Of a DNA stretch of 8,711 bases, positions 1 to 5,426 are shown in pieces. Within the stretch, counting starts at the first letter, position 1. Each line of letters starts with the position of its first letter. The notes under the pieces were generated by a model, which searched no databases, was not told where the DNA came from, and saw only the letters and a program-made list of their open reading frames with translations. Source of the DNA: Lachnospiraceae bacterium (lineage in GTDB: Bacteria; Bacillota; Clostridia; Lachnospirales; Lachnospiraceae); contig CAAEUM010000098.1 in NCBI GenBank assembly GCA_900759225.1, positions 1 to 8,711 on the forward strand, given 5' to 3'. Position numbers and translations under genes: made by a program.

Positions 1-1
1 G

Positions 2-232
2 GCAGCCTCCTGTGATGCGATAAAAGGGCGCCGGGGAGTTGGGCTTATACAGGGGCTTGAATTTACGGTTCCTGTTGCCCCTATTGTATCGGATGCCCTT
101 TTAAACCAGAAGCTTGTGCTTATCAGCGCAGGGACAAATACGATCCGTTTTGTGCCGCCTCTTGTAATTGAGAAGGCAGATGTGGATGAGATGATTGAAA
201 AACTGAAAAAGGCCATAGATTCTGTTATCTAG
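2..232 (+). CDS. argD: Acetylornithine aminotransferase, C-terminal part (5' truncated by window edge)
   Basis: The open frame enters from the left edge and ends at TAG 230-232, giving the last 76 residues. It carries the C-terminal hallmarks of class-III PLP-dependent acetylornithine aminotransferases: a RGVGLIQGLEF segment near the start of the visible part, then ISAGTNTIRFVPPLVI, followed by an acidic helix (ADVDEMIEKLKKAID). In this family the region forms the small C-terminal domain, and the G-T-N-x-I-R-F-x-P-P-L signature contributes to the substrate and cofactor pocket. The enzyme transfers an amino group between glutamate and N-acetylglutamate semialdehyde in arginine synthesis in the cytoplasm; some members also serve lysine synthesis. 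The PLP lysine lies outside the window. Related omega-aminotransferases are possible, but the RFxPPL context favours ArgD. The gene is functionally unrelated to what follows and probably ends its own operon. Confidence 0.85.
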   Translation, partial: AASCDAIKGRRGVGLIQGLEFTVPVAPIVSDALLNQKLVLISAGTNTIRFVPPLVIEKADVDEMIEKLKKAIDSVI

Positions 233-276
233 ACTATGTTCTGTCTTTCTTTTCCCTTTCTTTCAAAAATCTTAGG

Positions 277-295
277 AATTTTGTGAGTCAAAATT
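277..295 (+). repeat. Inverted repeat AATTTTG-5 nt-CAAAATT between argD and the exporter operon
   Basis: Perfect 7-bp arms at 277-283 and 289-295 flank the loop TGAGT. Four T residues (294-297) overlap the right arm, so it could be a weak terminator for argD. It also lies just upstream of the extended -10 element at 307-315, so it could equally be a regulator binding site. The stem is A+T-rich and lacks a real U-tract, so neither role is secure. Confidence 0.35.
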
Positions 296-306
296 TTGGC
301 AGGGTT

Positions 307-315
307 TGGTATACT
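307..315 (+). promoter_or_regulatory. Possible extended -10 promoter for the exporter operon
   Basis: TGG-TATACT at 307-315 fits an extended -10 element (TGn followed by a 5/6 match to TATAAT). No good -35 hexamer is present at 17 bp upstream (GTCAAA at 287-292), which is tolerated when an extended -10 exists. A perfect palindrome, TACTTAAGTA (312-321), overlaps its downstream half and could be an operator. The start codon lies about 70 bp downstream. Confidence 0.4.
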
Positions 316-390
316 TAAGTACAAGTTGAGAGAAAGGGGGAGCTGCCGGTGCCGGAGGAAGGCTCTTGGCGCCGCAGGTAAAGGATAAGT

Positions 391-1734
391 ATGGAACAGG
401 ATGACAGAGCGTTTGACGAGAGGCTTGAAGAATTGATGAAGCCGGGACAGCCAGAAAAGAAGCAAAAAAAATGGCGTCCCGGCTTAAGGTGCATAAAGGG
501 CGTTAAGGCCATGAGCAGGAAGAAAAAGTGGATGCTTGCAGGAGCAGGCGTCTTTGCAGTGTTCCTGCTTGCATCAGCCCTTGGGGGCGGGGAGGAAGCC
601 ATACCCCGGGCAGCAGTTGTGCCTCTGGAAAAAAGGGATATACAGGAGGTGCTTACCTTAAGCGGCCCTATATCAGGGACGGACAGCGTGGATGTGGTTT
701 CGAATATCCATGCAGAGATCCTGTCCATTGATGTAAAAGAAGGGGATAAGGTGAAAAAGGGACAGCTTCTGGCAGTGCTGGACAGCCAGGATCTGGAGCG
801 AGAGGTGGAGATTGCCAAAAACGCCTATGATACAGCTGTGGCCCAGAAGGAAGAAAAGGACAGGGAAGCGCGTCTTGGTTATGAGAAGGCCCTTCAGGAT
901 TACAATAAGGCAGCGGCAGATCATGACCGTATCAGCCAGCTTGCTGCAGCCGGTTTTATATCCCAGACAGAGCTGGAGCAAAGCGCCAATGCCATGAACG
1001 ATGCAAGGCGTCAGAAAGAAAGCTACAGGGTGGAGGATGGAAAAGGCTGTGCTAACCGTTCCTTTGAGCTGGCTGTTTCAAATGCAGCCTGGGAGCTTCA
1101 GAAGAAGCAGGAGGAGCTTGAAAAAACAAGGATAACCAGTGCCATTGACGGTACAGTTGTGCGTGTTAATTCAAAAGTAGGTCAGTTTGCAGATAAGGTA
1201 GAAGACGATAAGCCCATATTTAGTATTGAGAACCTGGAGCAGCTGGAGCTGGAGCTAAAGGTAAGCGAATTTTCGGTAGGAAAGGTAAAAATAGGACAGA
1301 AGGCAGTTATCAGTGCAGATATCCTGGGCAGTGAAACGGAGGAGGGACAGGTGGTAAAAATATCCCCTACTGGTGAGGAAAAAGGAGGGGGTTCCACAGA
1401 GCGGGTTGTGCCTGCTACCATACGGATCGAGGGAGAAAACACCAGGCTTATAGCGGGGATCAATGCCAGGGCACAGCTGATGATCGATGAGGCAGAGGAT
1501 GCCTTTGTAGTTCCCTCTTCTGCTTTGGCTGAAGGGGAAAACGGAACCTGTATTGCAGTTGCAGACCAGGGGATTTTAAGGTGGATTCCGGTGCAGACAG
1601 GGGTAGATGCAGATGTAGCTGTCCAGGTGATCCCGGAAACGGAAGGGAGCCTTAAGGAGGGGATGCAGGTGCTTTCTGAGCCGGATATATCGCTGAAGGA
1701 GGGCACAAAGATTACAGCCCTTCCGGTGCAGTAG
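391..1734 (+). CDS. HlyD/MacA-type membrane-fusion (periplasmic adaptor-like) subunit of an ABC exporter
   Basis: The 447-residue protein has a charged cytoplasmic N-terminus (about 1-46), one transmembrane segment (about 47-63), and the barrel-sandwich architecture of RND/ABC adaptors. The first half-lipoyl motif is around 103-133 (EGDKVKKGQLLAVLD), a long charged coiled-coil hairpin spans about 134-245, the second half-lipoyl is around 248-280 (ITSAIDGTVVRVNSKVGQ), and beta-barrel and membrane-proximal domains run to the end. It is anchored in the membrane with the bulk outside. In Gram-positives such adaptors (YknX of Bacillus, MacA homologues) pair with a separate ATPase and a MacB-like permease, which is exactly what follows here. 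The start at 391 has AAGGA at 381-385; a second in-frame ATG at 511 just before the TM segment has no good ribosome site. The stop codon overlaps the ribosome site of the next gene. The exported substrate (peptide, antibiotic or lipid-like) cannot be read from the sequence. Confidence 0.9.
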   Translation: MEQDDRAFDERLEELMKPGQPEKKQKKWRPGLRCIKGVKAMSRKKKWMLAGAGVFAVFLLASALGGGEEAIPRAAVVPLEKRDIQEVLTLSGPISGTDSVDVVSNIHAEILSIDVKEGDKVKKGQLLAVLDSQDLEREVEIAKNAYDTAVAQKEEKDREARLGYEKALQDYNKAAADHDRISQLAAAGFISQTELEQSANAMNDARRQKESYRVEDGKGCANRSFELAVSNAAWELQKKQEELEKTRITSAIDGTVVRVNSKVGQFADKVEDDKPIFSIENLEQLELELKVSEFSVGKVKIGQKAVISADILGSETEEGQVVKISPTGEEKGGGSTERVVPATIRIEGENTRLIAGINARAQLMIDEAEDAFVVPSSALAEGENGTCIAVADQGILRWIPVQTGVDADVAVQVIPETEGSLKEGMQVLSEPDISLKEGTKITALPVQ

Positions 1735-1738
1735 GAGG
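1733..1738 (+). promoter_or_regulatory. Ribosome binding site overlapping the upstream stop codon
   Basis: AGGAGG at 1733-1738 shares two bases with the adaptor's TAG stop (1732-1734) and sits six bases before the ATG at 1745, implying translational coupling of adaptor and ATPase. Confidence 0.8.
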
Positions 1739-1744
1739 CTTTTT

Positions 1745-2518
1745 ATGCAGATAAAGGGGATTCATATAAAAAGAAAACTGGAAAACAGCCCTCCTGATGA
1801 TCCTGAAAATACAGAGAACTGGCCGCTGATACAGCTTGAAAATCTGGTGAAGATTTACGATACAGGAGCCATTAAGGTGCTTGGTTTAAAGAAGATAAAC
1901 CTTACCATTTCCAAGGGGGAATTTGTGGCGATCATGGGGCATTCAGGCTCAGGAAAGTCAACCCTTATGAATATTTTAGGCTGTCTTGACCGCCCTACTA
2001 TGGGGCATTATTACCTGGATGGACAGGACATAGCAGGTATGACTTCGGATGAATTGTCTGAGATCCGCAACCGGAAAATAGGCTTTGTATTTCAGTCTTT
2101 TAACCTGATCGCCCGCACCTCTGCCTTGAAAAACGTGGAGCTTCCCATGACCTATGCAAGGCTCTCAAAGGCAGAGCGCAGGCAGAGGGCAGAGGAGCTT
2201 TTAAAGCGGGTAGGACTGTGGGAGCGCCGGGAGCATATGCCCAATGAGCTTTCCGGCGGCCAGCGCCAGCGGGTAGCGATCGCCAGGGCGCTGTCGAATC
2301 ATCCGCCTCTGATACTGGCAGACGAACCCACAGGAAACCTGGATACAGCCTCTTCGCTGGAGATCATGGAGCTTTTTACCCAGCTTCATAAGGAGGGTGT
2401 TACCATTGTCCTTGTAACTCATGAGGAGGATATTGCCGCTTTTGCAGACCGGGTTATCCGTTTTGGGGATGGTCAGGTTTTAAGTGATGAGGGAAAGGAG
2501 GGAGCCTATGTTTGCTGA
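1745..2518 (+). CDS. ABC transporter ATP-binding protein, MacB/LolD family
   Basis: The 257-residue nucleotide-binding subunit has all core motifs: Walker A GHSGSGKST (65-73), Q-loop glutamine 117 in FVFQSFNL, the signature LSGGQ (169-173), Walker B LILADE (189-194) with catalytic Glu194, the D-loop GNLD, and the H-loop His226. The sequence between Walker A and Q-loop is typical of the LolD/MacB/YknY subfamily that powers FtsX-type permeases through mechanotransmission rather than direct transmembrane channel transport. It has an N-terminal extension of about 27 residues (charged, proline-rich) before the first beta strand, which is longer than usual for a stand-alone LolD-like subunit. It should act at the inner face of the membrane as a dimer with the permease encoded next. 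Its last 11 bases overlap the start of the permease gene. Confidence 0.93.
   Translation: MQIKGIHIKRKLENSPPDDPENTENWPLIQLENLVKIYDTGAIKVLGLKKINLTISKGEFVAIMGHSGSGKSTLMNILGCLDRPTMGHYYLDGQDIAGMTSDELSEIRNRKIGFVFQSFNLIARTSALKNVELPMTYARLSKAERRQRAEELLKRVGLWERREHMPNELSGGQRQRVAIARALSNHPPLILADEPTGNLDTASSLEIMELFTQLHKEGVTIVLVTHEEDIAAFADRVIRFGDGQVLSDEGKEGAYVC
2495..2502 (+). promoter_or_regulatory. Ribosome binding site that fixes the permease start at 2508
   Basis: AAGGAGGG lies inside the end of the ATPase gene, five bases before ATG 2508. Upstream in-frame GTG 2484 and ATG 2487 precede this site and have none of their own, so 2508 is the preferred start. Confidence 0.8.
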
Positions 2519-3719
2519 AAACCTGCAGATGGCCTTAAGCGCGATCAGGGCCAATAAAATGCGCTCCATCCTTACAATGCTGGGCATTATTATCGGTATT
2601 GGCTCTGTCATTGCCATTGTGTCTATCGGCGATACGATGCGGGGCATGTTTGCTGATCTGTATAAGGACGTAGGTATTACCCAGGCCTATGTAAGCATTG
2701 GCTACTGGGTGGAGGATACCAGGGAAAGTGATTATTTTACCTTAGATGAAATGGAGCGGGCAAAGGATGTATTTTCGGAGGAAATTGCCTATATAGACAG
2801 CAGTGCCTTTGCTTCCGGGGAGGCCCTTTACCGGCGGAAAAAGGTGAAATTTGAGTATCAGGGTATTGACTATGATTACAGGGACGTGCAGCCTGTGAAT
2901 ATGGTTTATGGCCGCTACTTAAACCAGGGGGATGTATTGGGGAGAAGGAATAATGTGGTGATGGATGCCGACAGCGCGAAGCTTTTGTTTGGGGTGGAAA
3001 ACGCAGTGGGAAAAACCTTCCGCACAACCATTTACGGCTCCACAGAGGACTATACAGTGGTGGGGATCTACAGAAAGGAATTAAGCCCCTTCCAGGCGCT
3101 GATGATGGGAAAAACGCAGGATAAGGGGGAGGCCTTTATCCCTTACACCCTTCTTACAAAGCCATCAGACCGGTTTTATCAGCTCCATGTATTTGCAAAG
3201 CCGGATGTAAATCTGGAGCATTTTTTTGCCCAGTTTAAGGACTATACAGCGAAGCTTCATTCCAGGCAGCCGGAGGATATGTATCTTTATACGGCGCTGG
3301 AGGAGATGGAGGCAGTGGATACGGCAATGGGAGGGCTTTCCATGGCAGTAGGCGGGATTGCGGCAATCTCCCTTCTGGTAGGAGGGATTGGCATTATGAA
3401 TATTATGCTGGTGTCTGTTACAGAGCGTACAAGGGAGATCGGAATCCGAAAGGCACTGGGGGCAAAGACCCGGGATGTACTGGTTCAGTTCCTGACAGAA
3501 TCTGCGATCTTGTCTGCCCTGGGCGGAATCTGCGGTGTGCTTTTGGGCACAGGGCTTGTAAGCGCAGGCGGGGCCCTTTTTGGAATGGGTGTTATTATCA
3601 GGCCAGGAATCGTTTTTGGGGCAGTGGCTTTCTCCGCTGCAGTGGGGATTTTCTTCGGGCTTTATCCGGCTTTGCGCGCAGCAAAGGCAGACCCGATCGA
3701 TGCCCTGCGCTATGAATAG
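2508..3719 (+). CDS. MacB/FtsX-type ABC transporter permease
   Basis: From ATG 2508 the protein has 403 residues and the four-helix MacB layout. A first transmembrane segment spans about 18-42 (ILTMLGIIIGIGSVIAIVSIG), followed by a large extracytoplasmic MacB_PCD-type domain (about 45-270). Three more helices lie near 276-302, 331-355 and 365-387. After TM2 comes the conserved cytoplasmic motif SVTERTREIGIRKALGAK (303-320), which contacts the ATPase in this family, and the C-terminus GLYPALRAAKADPIDALRYE is the usual FtsX/MacB ending. It completes a three-gene exporter with the preceding adaptor and ATPase. It overlaps the ATPase gene by 11 bp, so the two are co-translated. Family members export macrolides, antimicrobial peptides or confer toxin immunity; the substrate here is unknown. 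Confidence 0.93.
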   Translation: MFAENLQMALSAIRANKMRSILTMLGIIIGIGSVIAIVSIGDTMRGMFADLYKDVGITQAYVSIGYWVEDTRESDYFTLDEMERAKDVFSEEIAYIDSSAFASGEALYRRKKVKFEYQGIDYDYRDVQPVNMVYGRYLNQGDVLGRRNNVVMDADSAKLLFGVENAVGKTFRTTIYGSTEDYTVVGIYRKELSPFQALMMGKTQDKGEAFIPYTLLTKPSDRFYQLHVFAKPDVNLEHFFAQFKDYTAKLHSRQPEDMYLYTALEEMEAVDTAMGGLSMAVGGIAAISLLVGGIGIMNIMLVSVTERTREIGIRKALGAKTRDVLVQFLTESAILSALGGICGVLLGTGLVSAGGALFGMGVIIRPGIVFGAVAFSAAVGIFFGLYPALRAAKADPIDALRYE

Positions 3720-3725
3720 GAAGAG

Positions 3726-3745
3726 TTATTCTGATAAAAGAATAA
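3726..3745 (+). repeat. AT-rich inverted repeat after the exporter operon
   Basis: TTATTC (3726-3731) and GAATAA (3740-3745) pair around an eight-base loop six bases after the permease stop. There is no U-tract on the + strand, so as a terminator it would be weak. No better terminator for the exporter operon is visible before the next promoter. Confidence 0.25.
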
Positions 3746-3764
3746 TAAAAAATGTCAGACACTA

Positions 3765-3794
3765 TTGACAGAACATTGTGAAAAGTGTTAAACT
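3765..3794 (+). promoter_or_regulatory. Promoter for the riboswitch-guaD transcript
   Basis: A perfect -35 hexamer TTGACA (3765-3770) is followed after 18 bp by TAAACT (3789-3794), with an extended TG at 3786-3787. Transcription would begin near 3801, giving about 40 nt of leader before the aptamer and about 245 nt before the guaD start codon. An inverted repeat TGTCA/TGACA (3753-3757, 3766-3770) overlaps the -35 and might be a protein-binding site. Confidence 0.65.
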
Positions 3795-3840
3795 TATCCT
3801 ATAAGAACCTTACCAATTTTATACAATTATAAGTATTCAT

Positions 3841-3905
3841 AGCTTATATATGCTCAAAATGGGTTGAGCGTTTCTACCAACTACCGTAATAGTTGACTAT
3901 AAGTT
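3841..3905 (+). ncRNA. Purine riboswitch aptamer, guanine class
   Basis: The three-helix purine aptamer is evident. P1 pairs 3841-3848 with 3898-3905 (core CTTATA/TATAAG), P2 pairs 3852-3857 with 3864-3869 (GCTCAA/TTGAGC), and P3 pairs 3878-3883 with 3890-3895 (CAACTA/TAGTTG). Junction J2/3 is the invariant TTTCTACC (3871-3878). L3 is CCGTAA (3884-3889) and L2 is AATGGG (3858-3863), whose G residues can pair with the L3 cytosines. The ligand-specifying base just before the P1 3' strand is C3897 (GACTATAAG), equivalent to C74 of xpt, which selects guanine/hypoxanthine; adenine aptamers have U there. Both loops are one base shorter than the usual seven. It sits upstream of guanine deaminase, so a role in sensing guanine is coherent. 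Its P3 strand also forms the terminator described next. Confidence 0.93.
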
Positions 3906-3973
3906 TCTGTGCATGTTGCAGCCTGGAAAAGGTGGGAGCTGTACAGGATCTGAGGGATTACGGTAGTTTTTTT
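3879..3973 (+). terminator. Riboswitch expression platform: terminator built from the aptamer P3/L3 strand
   Basis: AACTACCGTAAT (3879-3890, the P3 5' strand plus L3) is perfectly complementary over 12 bp to 3957-3968, which runs into a seven-T tract (3967-3973). The intervening 66 nt can form a smaller hairpin (CAGC near 3919-3922 with GCTG 3938-3941) that would bring the arms together. No other upstream sequence complements the 3' arm. Because terminator and aptamer compete for P3, ligand binding should prevent termination (ON switch), as in the pbuE adenine riboswitch logic. The direction of control is inferred from pairing only. Confidence 0.75.
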
Positions 3974-4013
3974 ATATCATAGGAAAGTTCGTCCCATGAT
4001 ATAAAAACTGCCG
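3961..4013 (+). repeat. Long hairpin overlapping the terminator 3' arm and U-tract
   Basis: A perfect 12-bp inverted repeat, TTTTTATATCAT (3969-3980) with ATGATATAAAAA (3996-4007), is extended outward by CGGTAG (3961-3966) with CTGCCG (4008-4013, one G-U), leaving two T residues bulged and a 15-nt loop. It shares 3961-3973 with the terminator, so the two folds exclude each other. It is completed only after the U-tract is transcribed, so it may serve in the read-through RNA (stability, processing) rather than in the termination decision itself. Confidence 0.6.
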
Positions 4014-4035
4014 GCACCTTCGATGAATACGAAAA

Positions 4036-4044
4036 AAGGAGGAG
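4036..4044 (+). promoter_or_regulatory. Ribosome binding site of guaD
   Basis: AAGGAGGAG at 4036-4044, with its AAGGAGG core five bases before ATG 4048, is strong and not obviously sequestered by the upstream hairpins. This favours transcriptional over translational control by the riboswitch. Confidence 0.8.
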
Positions 4045-4047
4045 CCT

Positions 4048-5322
4048 ATGGCAAATGATTTTGTACTAAAGGGGAACATCTGCTACAGCCGCAGCCCGTC
4101 AGAGCTGGAGACAGCAGAAGCGGGCTATCTGGTCTGTGTGGATGGAAGATCGGCGGGGGTTTATGAAAAGCTTCCGGATATTTACAGGGGGCTTCCTGTA
4201 ACGGATCACGGGGACCGGCTGATCATTCCGGGACTGGTAGATTTGCATCTTCATGCACCCCAGTATTCCTTCCGGGGTCTGGGCATGGATCTGGAGCTTC
4301 TTGACTGGTTAAACCAGCGGACCTTTCCGGAGGAAGGGCGGTATGCGGATCTTGATTATGCAAAGAAGGCCTATTCGATCTTCGGAGAAAATATGAAGCA
4401 CAGCGCTACCACAAGGGCCTGTATATTCGGCACCATCCACCGCCAGGCGACAGAGCTCCTTATGGACATTATGGAAGCAACTGGCCTTAAGACCATGGTA
4501 GGAAAGGTGAATATGGACCGGAATTCACCGGACTTTTTAAGGGAAGAAAATGATGCTGTGTCCCAGGAGGAAACCCTTAAGTGGCTGGAGGATATTCAGG
4601 GAAAATATAAAAATACGGAGCCTATTCTTACGCCCCGCTTCATCCCTTCCTGCAGCGATAAGCTGATGGAGCGCCTGGGAGCTCTGCAGAAAAAAACAAA
4701 GCTTCCGGTTCAGTCCCATTTGTCGGAAAATAAGGGGGAGATTGAATGGGTGAGGGAGCTGTGTCCCTGGGCTGAAAGCTATGGTCATGCTTATGATCAT
4801 TTTGGACTCTTCGGGGGAGAAGCAAAAACAATCATGGCCCATTGTGTCTGGTCTCAGGGAAAAGAGCTGGATCTAATGGAAGAAAGGGGGGTTTACATAG
4901 CGCATTGCCCTCAGTCAAATGTGAATCTGTCTTCGGGTATTGCTCCGGTGCGTGAATATCTGAACCGGGGAATGAATATAGGGCTTGGAACAGATGTTGC
5001 AGGAGGAAGCGGGGAATCGATCTTTAGGGCAATGGCAGATGCCATTCAGGTATCAAAGCTTCGCTGGAGGCTGGTGGATGAAAGCCTGAAGCCTCTTACC
5101 ATAGAAGAAGCCTTTTATTTGGGGACAAAAGGCGGAGGTTCTTTCTTCGGAAGAGTTGGAAGCTTTGAGGAGGGATACGAAATGGATGCAGTAGTGCTGG
5201 ATGACGGTTATCTTATGCATCCTCAGGAGCTTACAGTAAAGGAGCGCCTGGAGCGCCTTATTTATTTGGGGGATGAGCGCAGTATCACAGCAAAATATGC
5301 AGCGGGAGCAGCTATTCTTTAA
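4048..5322 (+). CDS. guaD: Guanine deaminase
   Basis: The 424-residue cytoplasmic metal-dependent amidohydrolase converts guanine to xanthine and ammonia. Its metal ligands and catalytic residues follow the family order: the HxH motif in PGLVDLHLHAPQ (His67, His69), LTPRFIPSCS (190s, with Arg197, typical of guanine deaminases), His224 and Glu227 in QSHLSEN, His265 in AHCVW, and Asp316 in GTDVAGG. Length is close to that of bacterial GuaD (about 430-440). This set, especially TPRFxPSCS and QSHLSEN, distinguishes it from the related SsnA, TrzN and cytosine deaminase groups. It lies directly behind a guanine-class riboswitch and ahead of a purine permease and a xanthine dehydrogenase subunit, so it probably feeds xanthine into oxidative purine breakdown. 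Start at 4048 is fixed by the adjacent strong ribosome site. Confidence 0.93.
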   Translation: MANDFVLKGNICYSRSPSELETAEAGYLVCVDGRSAGVYEKLPDIYRGLPVTDHGDRLIIPGLVDLHLHAPQYSFRGLGMDLELLDWLNQRTFPEEGRYADLDYAKKAYSIFGENMKHSATTRACIFGTIHRQATELLMDIMEATGLKTMVGKVNMDRNSPDFLREENDAVSQEETLKWLEDIQGKYKNTEPILTPRFIPSCSDKLMERLGALQKKTKLPVQSHLSENKGEIEWVRELCPWAESYGHAYDHFGLFGGEAKTIMAHCVWSQGKELDLMEERGVYIAHCPQSNVNLSSGIAPVREYLNRGMNIGLGTDVAGGSGESIFRAMADAIQVSKLRWRLVDESLKPLTIEEAFYLGTKGGGSFFGRVGSFEEGYEMDAVVLDDGYLMHPQELTVKERLERLIYLGDERSITAKYAAGAAIL

Positions 5323-5327
5323 CATCA

Positions 5328-5336
5328 TGATATGAT
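5328..5336 (+). promoter_or_regulatory. Possible extended -10 promoter for the permease leader
   Basis: TGA-TATGAT is an extended -10 with a 5/6 hexamer match, six bases after the guaD stop. Its start point would fall near 5342-5344, exactly at the first G residues of the structured element at 5342-5395. No convincing -35 is present. The inverted repeat ATCAT/ATGAT (5324-5328, 5332-5336) overlaps it and could be an operator. The permease may also be expressed by read-through from guaD. Confidence 0.4.
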
Positions 5337-5341
5337 ATCCA

Positions 5342-5395
5342 GGGGCAAAGGGTCGGAAATCCGACGTAAGCCTATGGCAGAAGGATGTTTGCCCC
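5342..5395 (+). ncRNA. Unassigned structured leader RNA (three-way-junction-like) before the purine permease
   Basis: An 8-bp perfect closing helix, GGGGCAAA (5342-5349) with TTTGCCCC (5388-5395), encloses two small hairpins: GTCGG-AAAT-CCGAC (5352-5365) and GCC-TAT-GGC (5370-5378). The junction strands are purine-rich: GG (5350-5351), GTAA (5366-5369) and AGAAGGATG (5379-5387). There is no following U-tract, so it is not a simple terminator, and it lacks TTTCTACC, so it is not a purine aptamer. The compact nested fold with unpaired purine junctions in a purine-transporter leader is what a metabolite-sensing aptamer would look like, but function is inference. It ends 17 bases before the ribosome site (5413-5419). 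Confidence 0.5.
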
Positions 5396-5412
5396 CAACA
5401 TTATTTATACTG

Positions 5413-5419
5413 AAGGAGG
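5413..5419 (+). promoter_or_regulatory. Ribosome binding site that fixes the permease start at 5427
   Basis: AAGGAGG at 5413-5419 is seven bases before ATG 5427. In-frame ATG 5421 is only one base away (too close), and ATG 5385 lies inside the structured leader with poor spacing, so 5427 is preferred. Confidence 0.8.
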
Positions 5420-5426
5420 TATGGTT

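Noticed and set aside
315..818. 167-codon open frame on the minus strand across the exporter promoter
   Set aside because: Mostly antisense to the adaptor gene, with serine-rich low-complexity sequence and no recognisable domain.
1182..1706. 174-codon open frame on the minus strand
   Set aside because: It is a shadow of the adaptor gene: serine/proline-rich composition reflects the complement of Gly/Glu-rich codons, with no family resemblance.
2484..2507. Earlier start (GTG 2484 or ATG 2487) for the MacB-type permease
   Set aside because: The strong ribosome site AAGGAGGG lies after these codons and immediately before ATG 2508, and the extra residues are not membrane-like or family-like.
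3726..3745. Strong intrinsic terminator after the exporter operon
   Set aside because: The stem is only six A/T-rich pairs and is followed by A residues, not a U-tract; kept only as a weak repeat.
5341..5395. Cyclic-di-GMP-I (GEMM) riboswitch
   Set aside because: The order GGGGCAAA, a hairpin, then GACGTAAGCCTATGG...AAGG resembles GEMM-I, but the ACG lies inside the hairpin stem instead of a free junction, the hairpin is not a clean GNRA tetraloop, and the whole 3' half of the GEMM aptamer is missing. The flanks form a different closing helix.
5342..5395. Glutamine-type or second purine aptamer at the same place
   Set aside because: GTAAG and AGAAGGA recall glutamine aptamer junctions, but the closing helix and spacing differ. 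The purine-aptamer junction TTTCTACC is absent.
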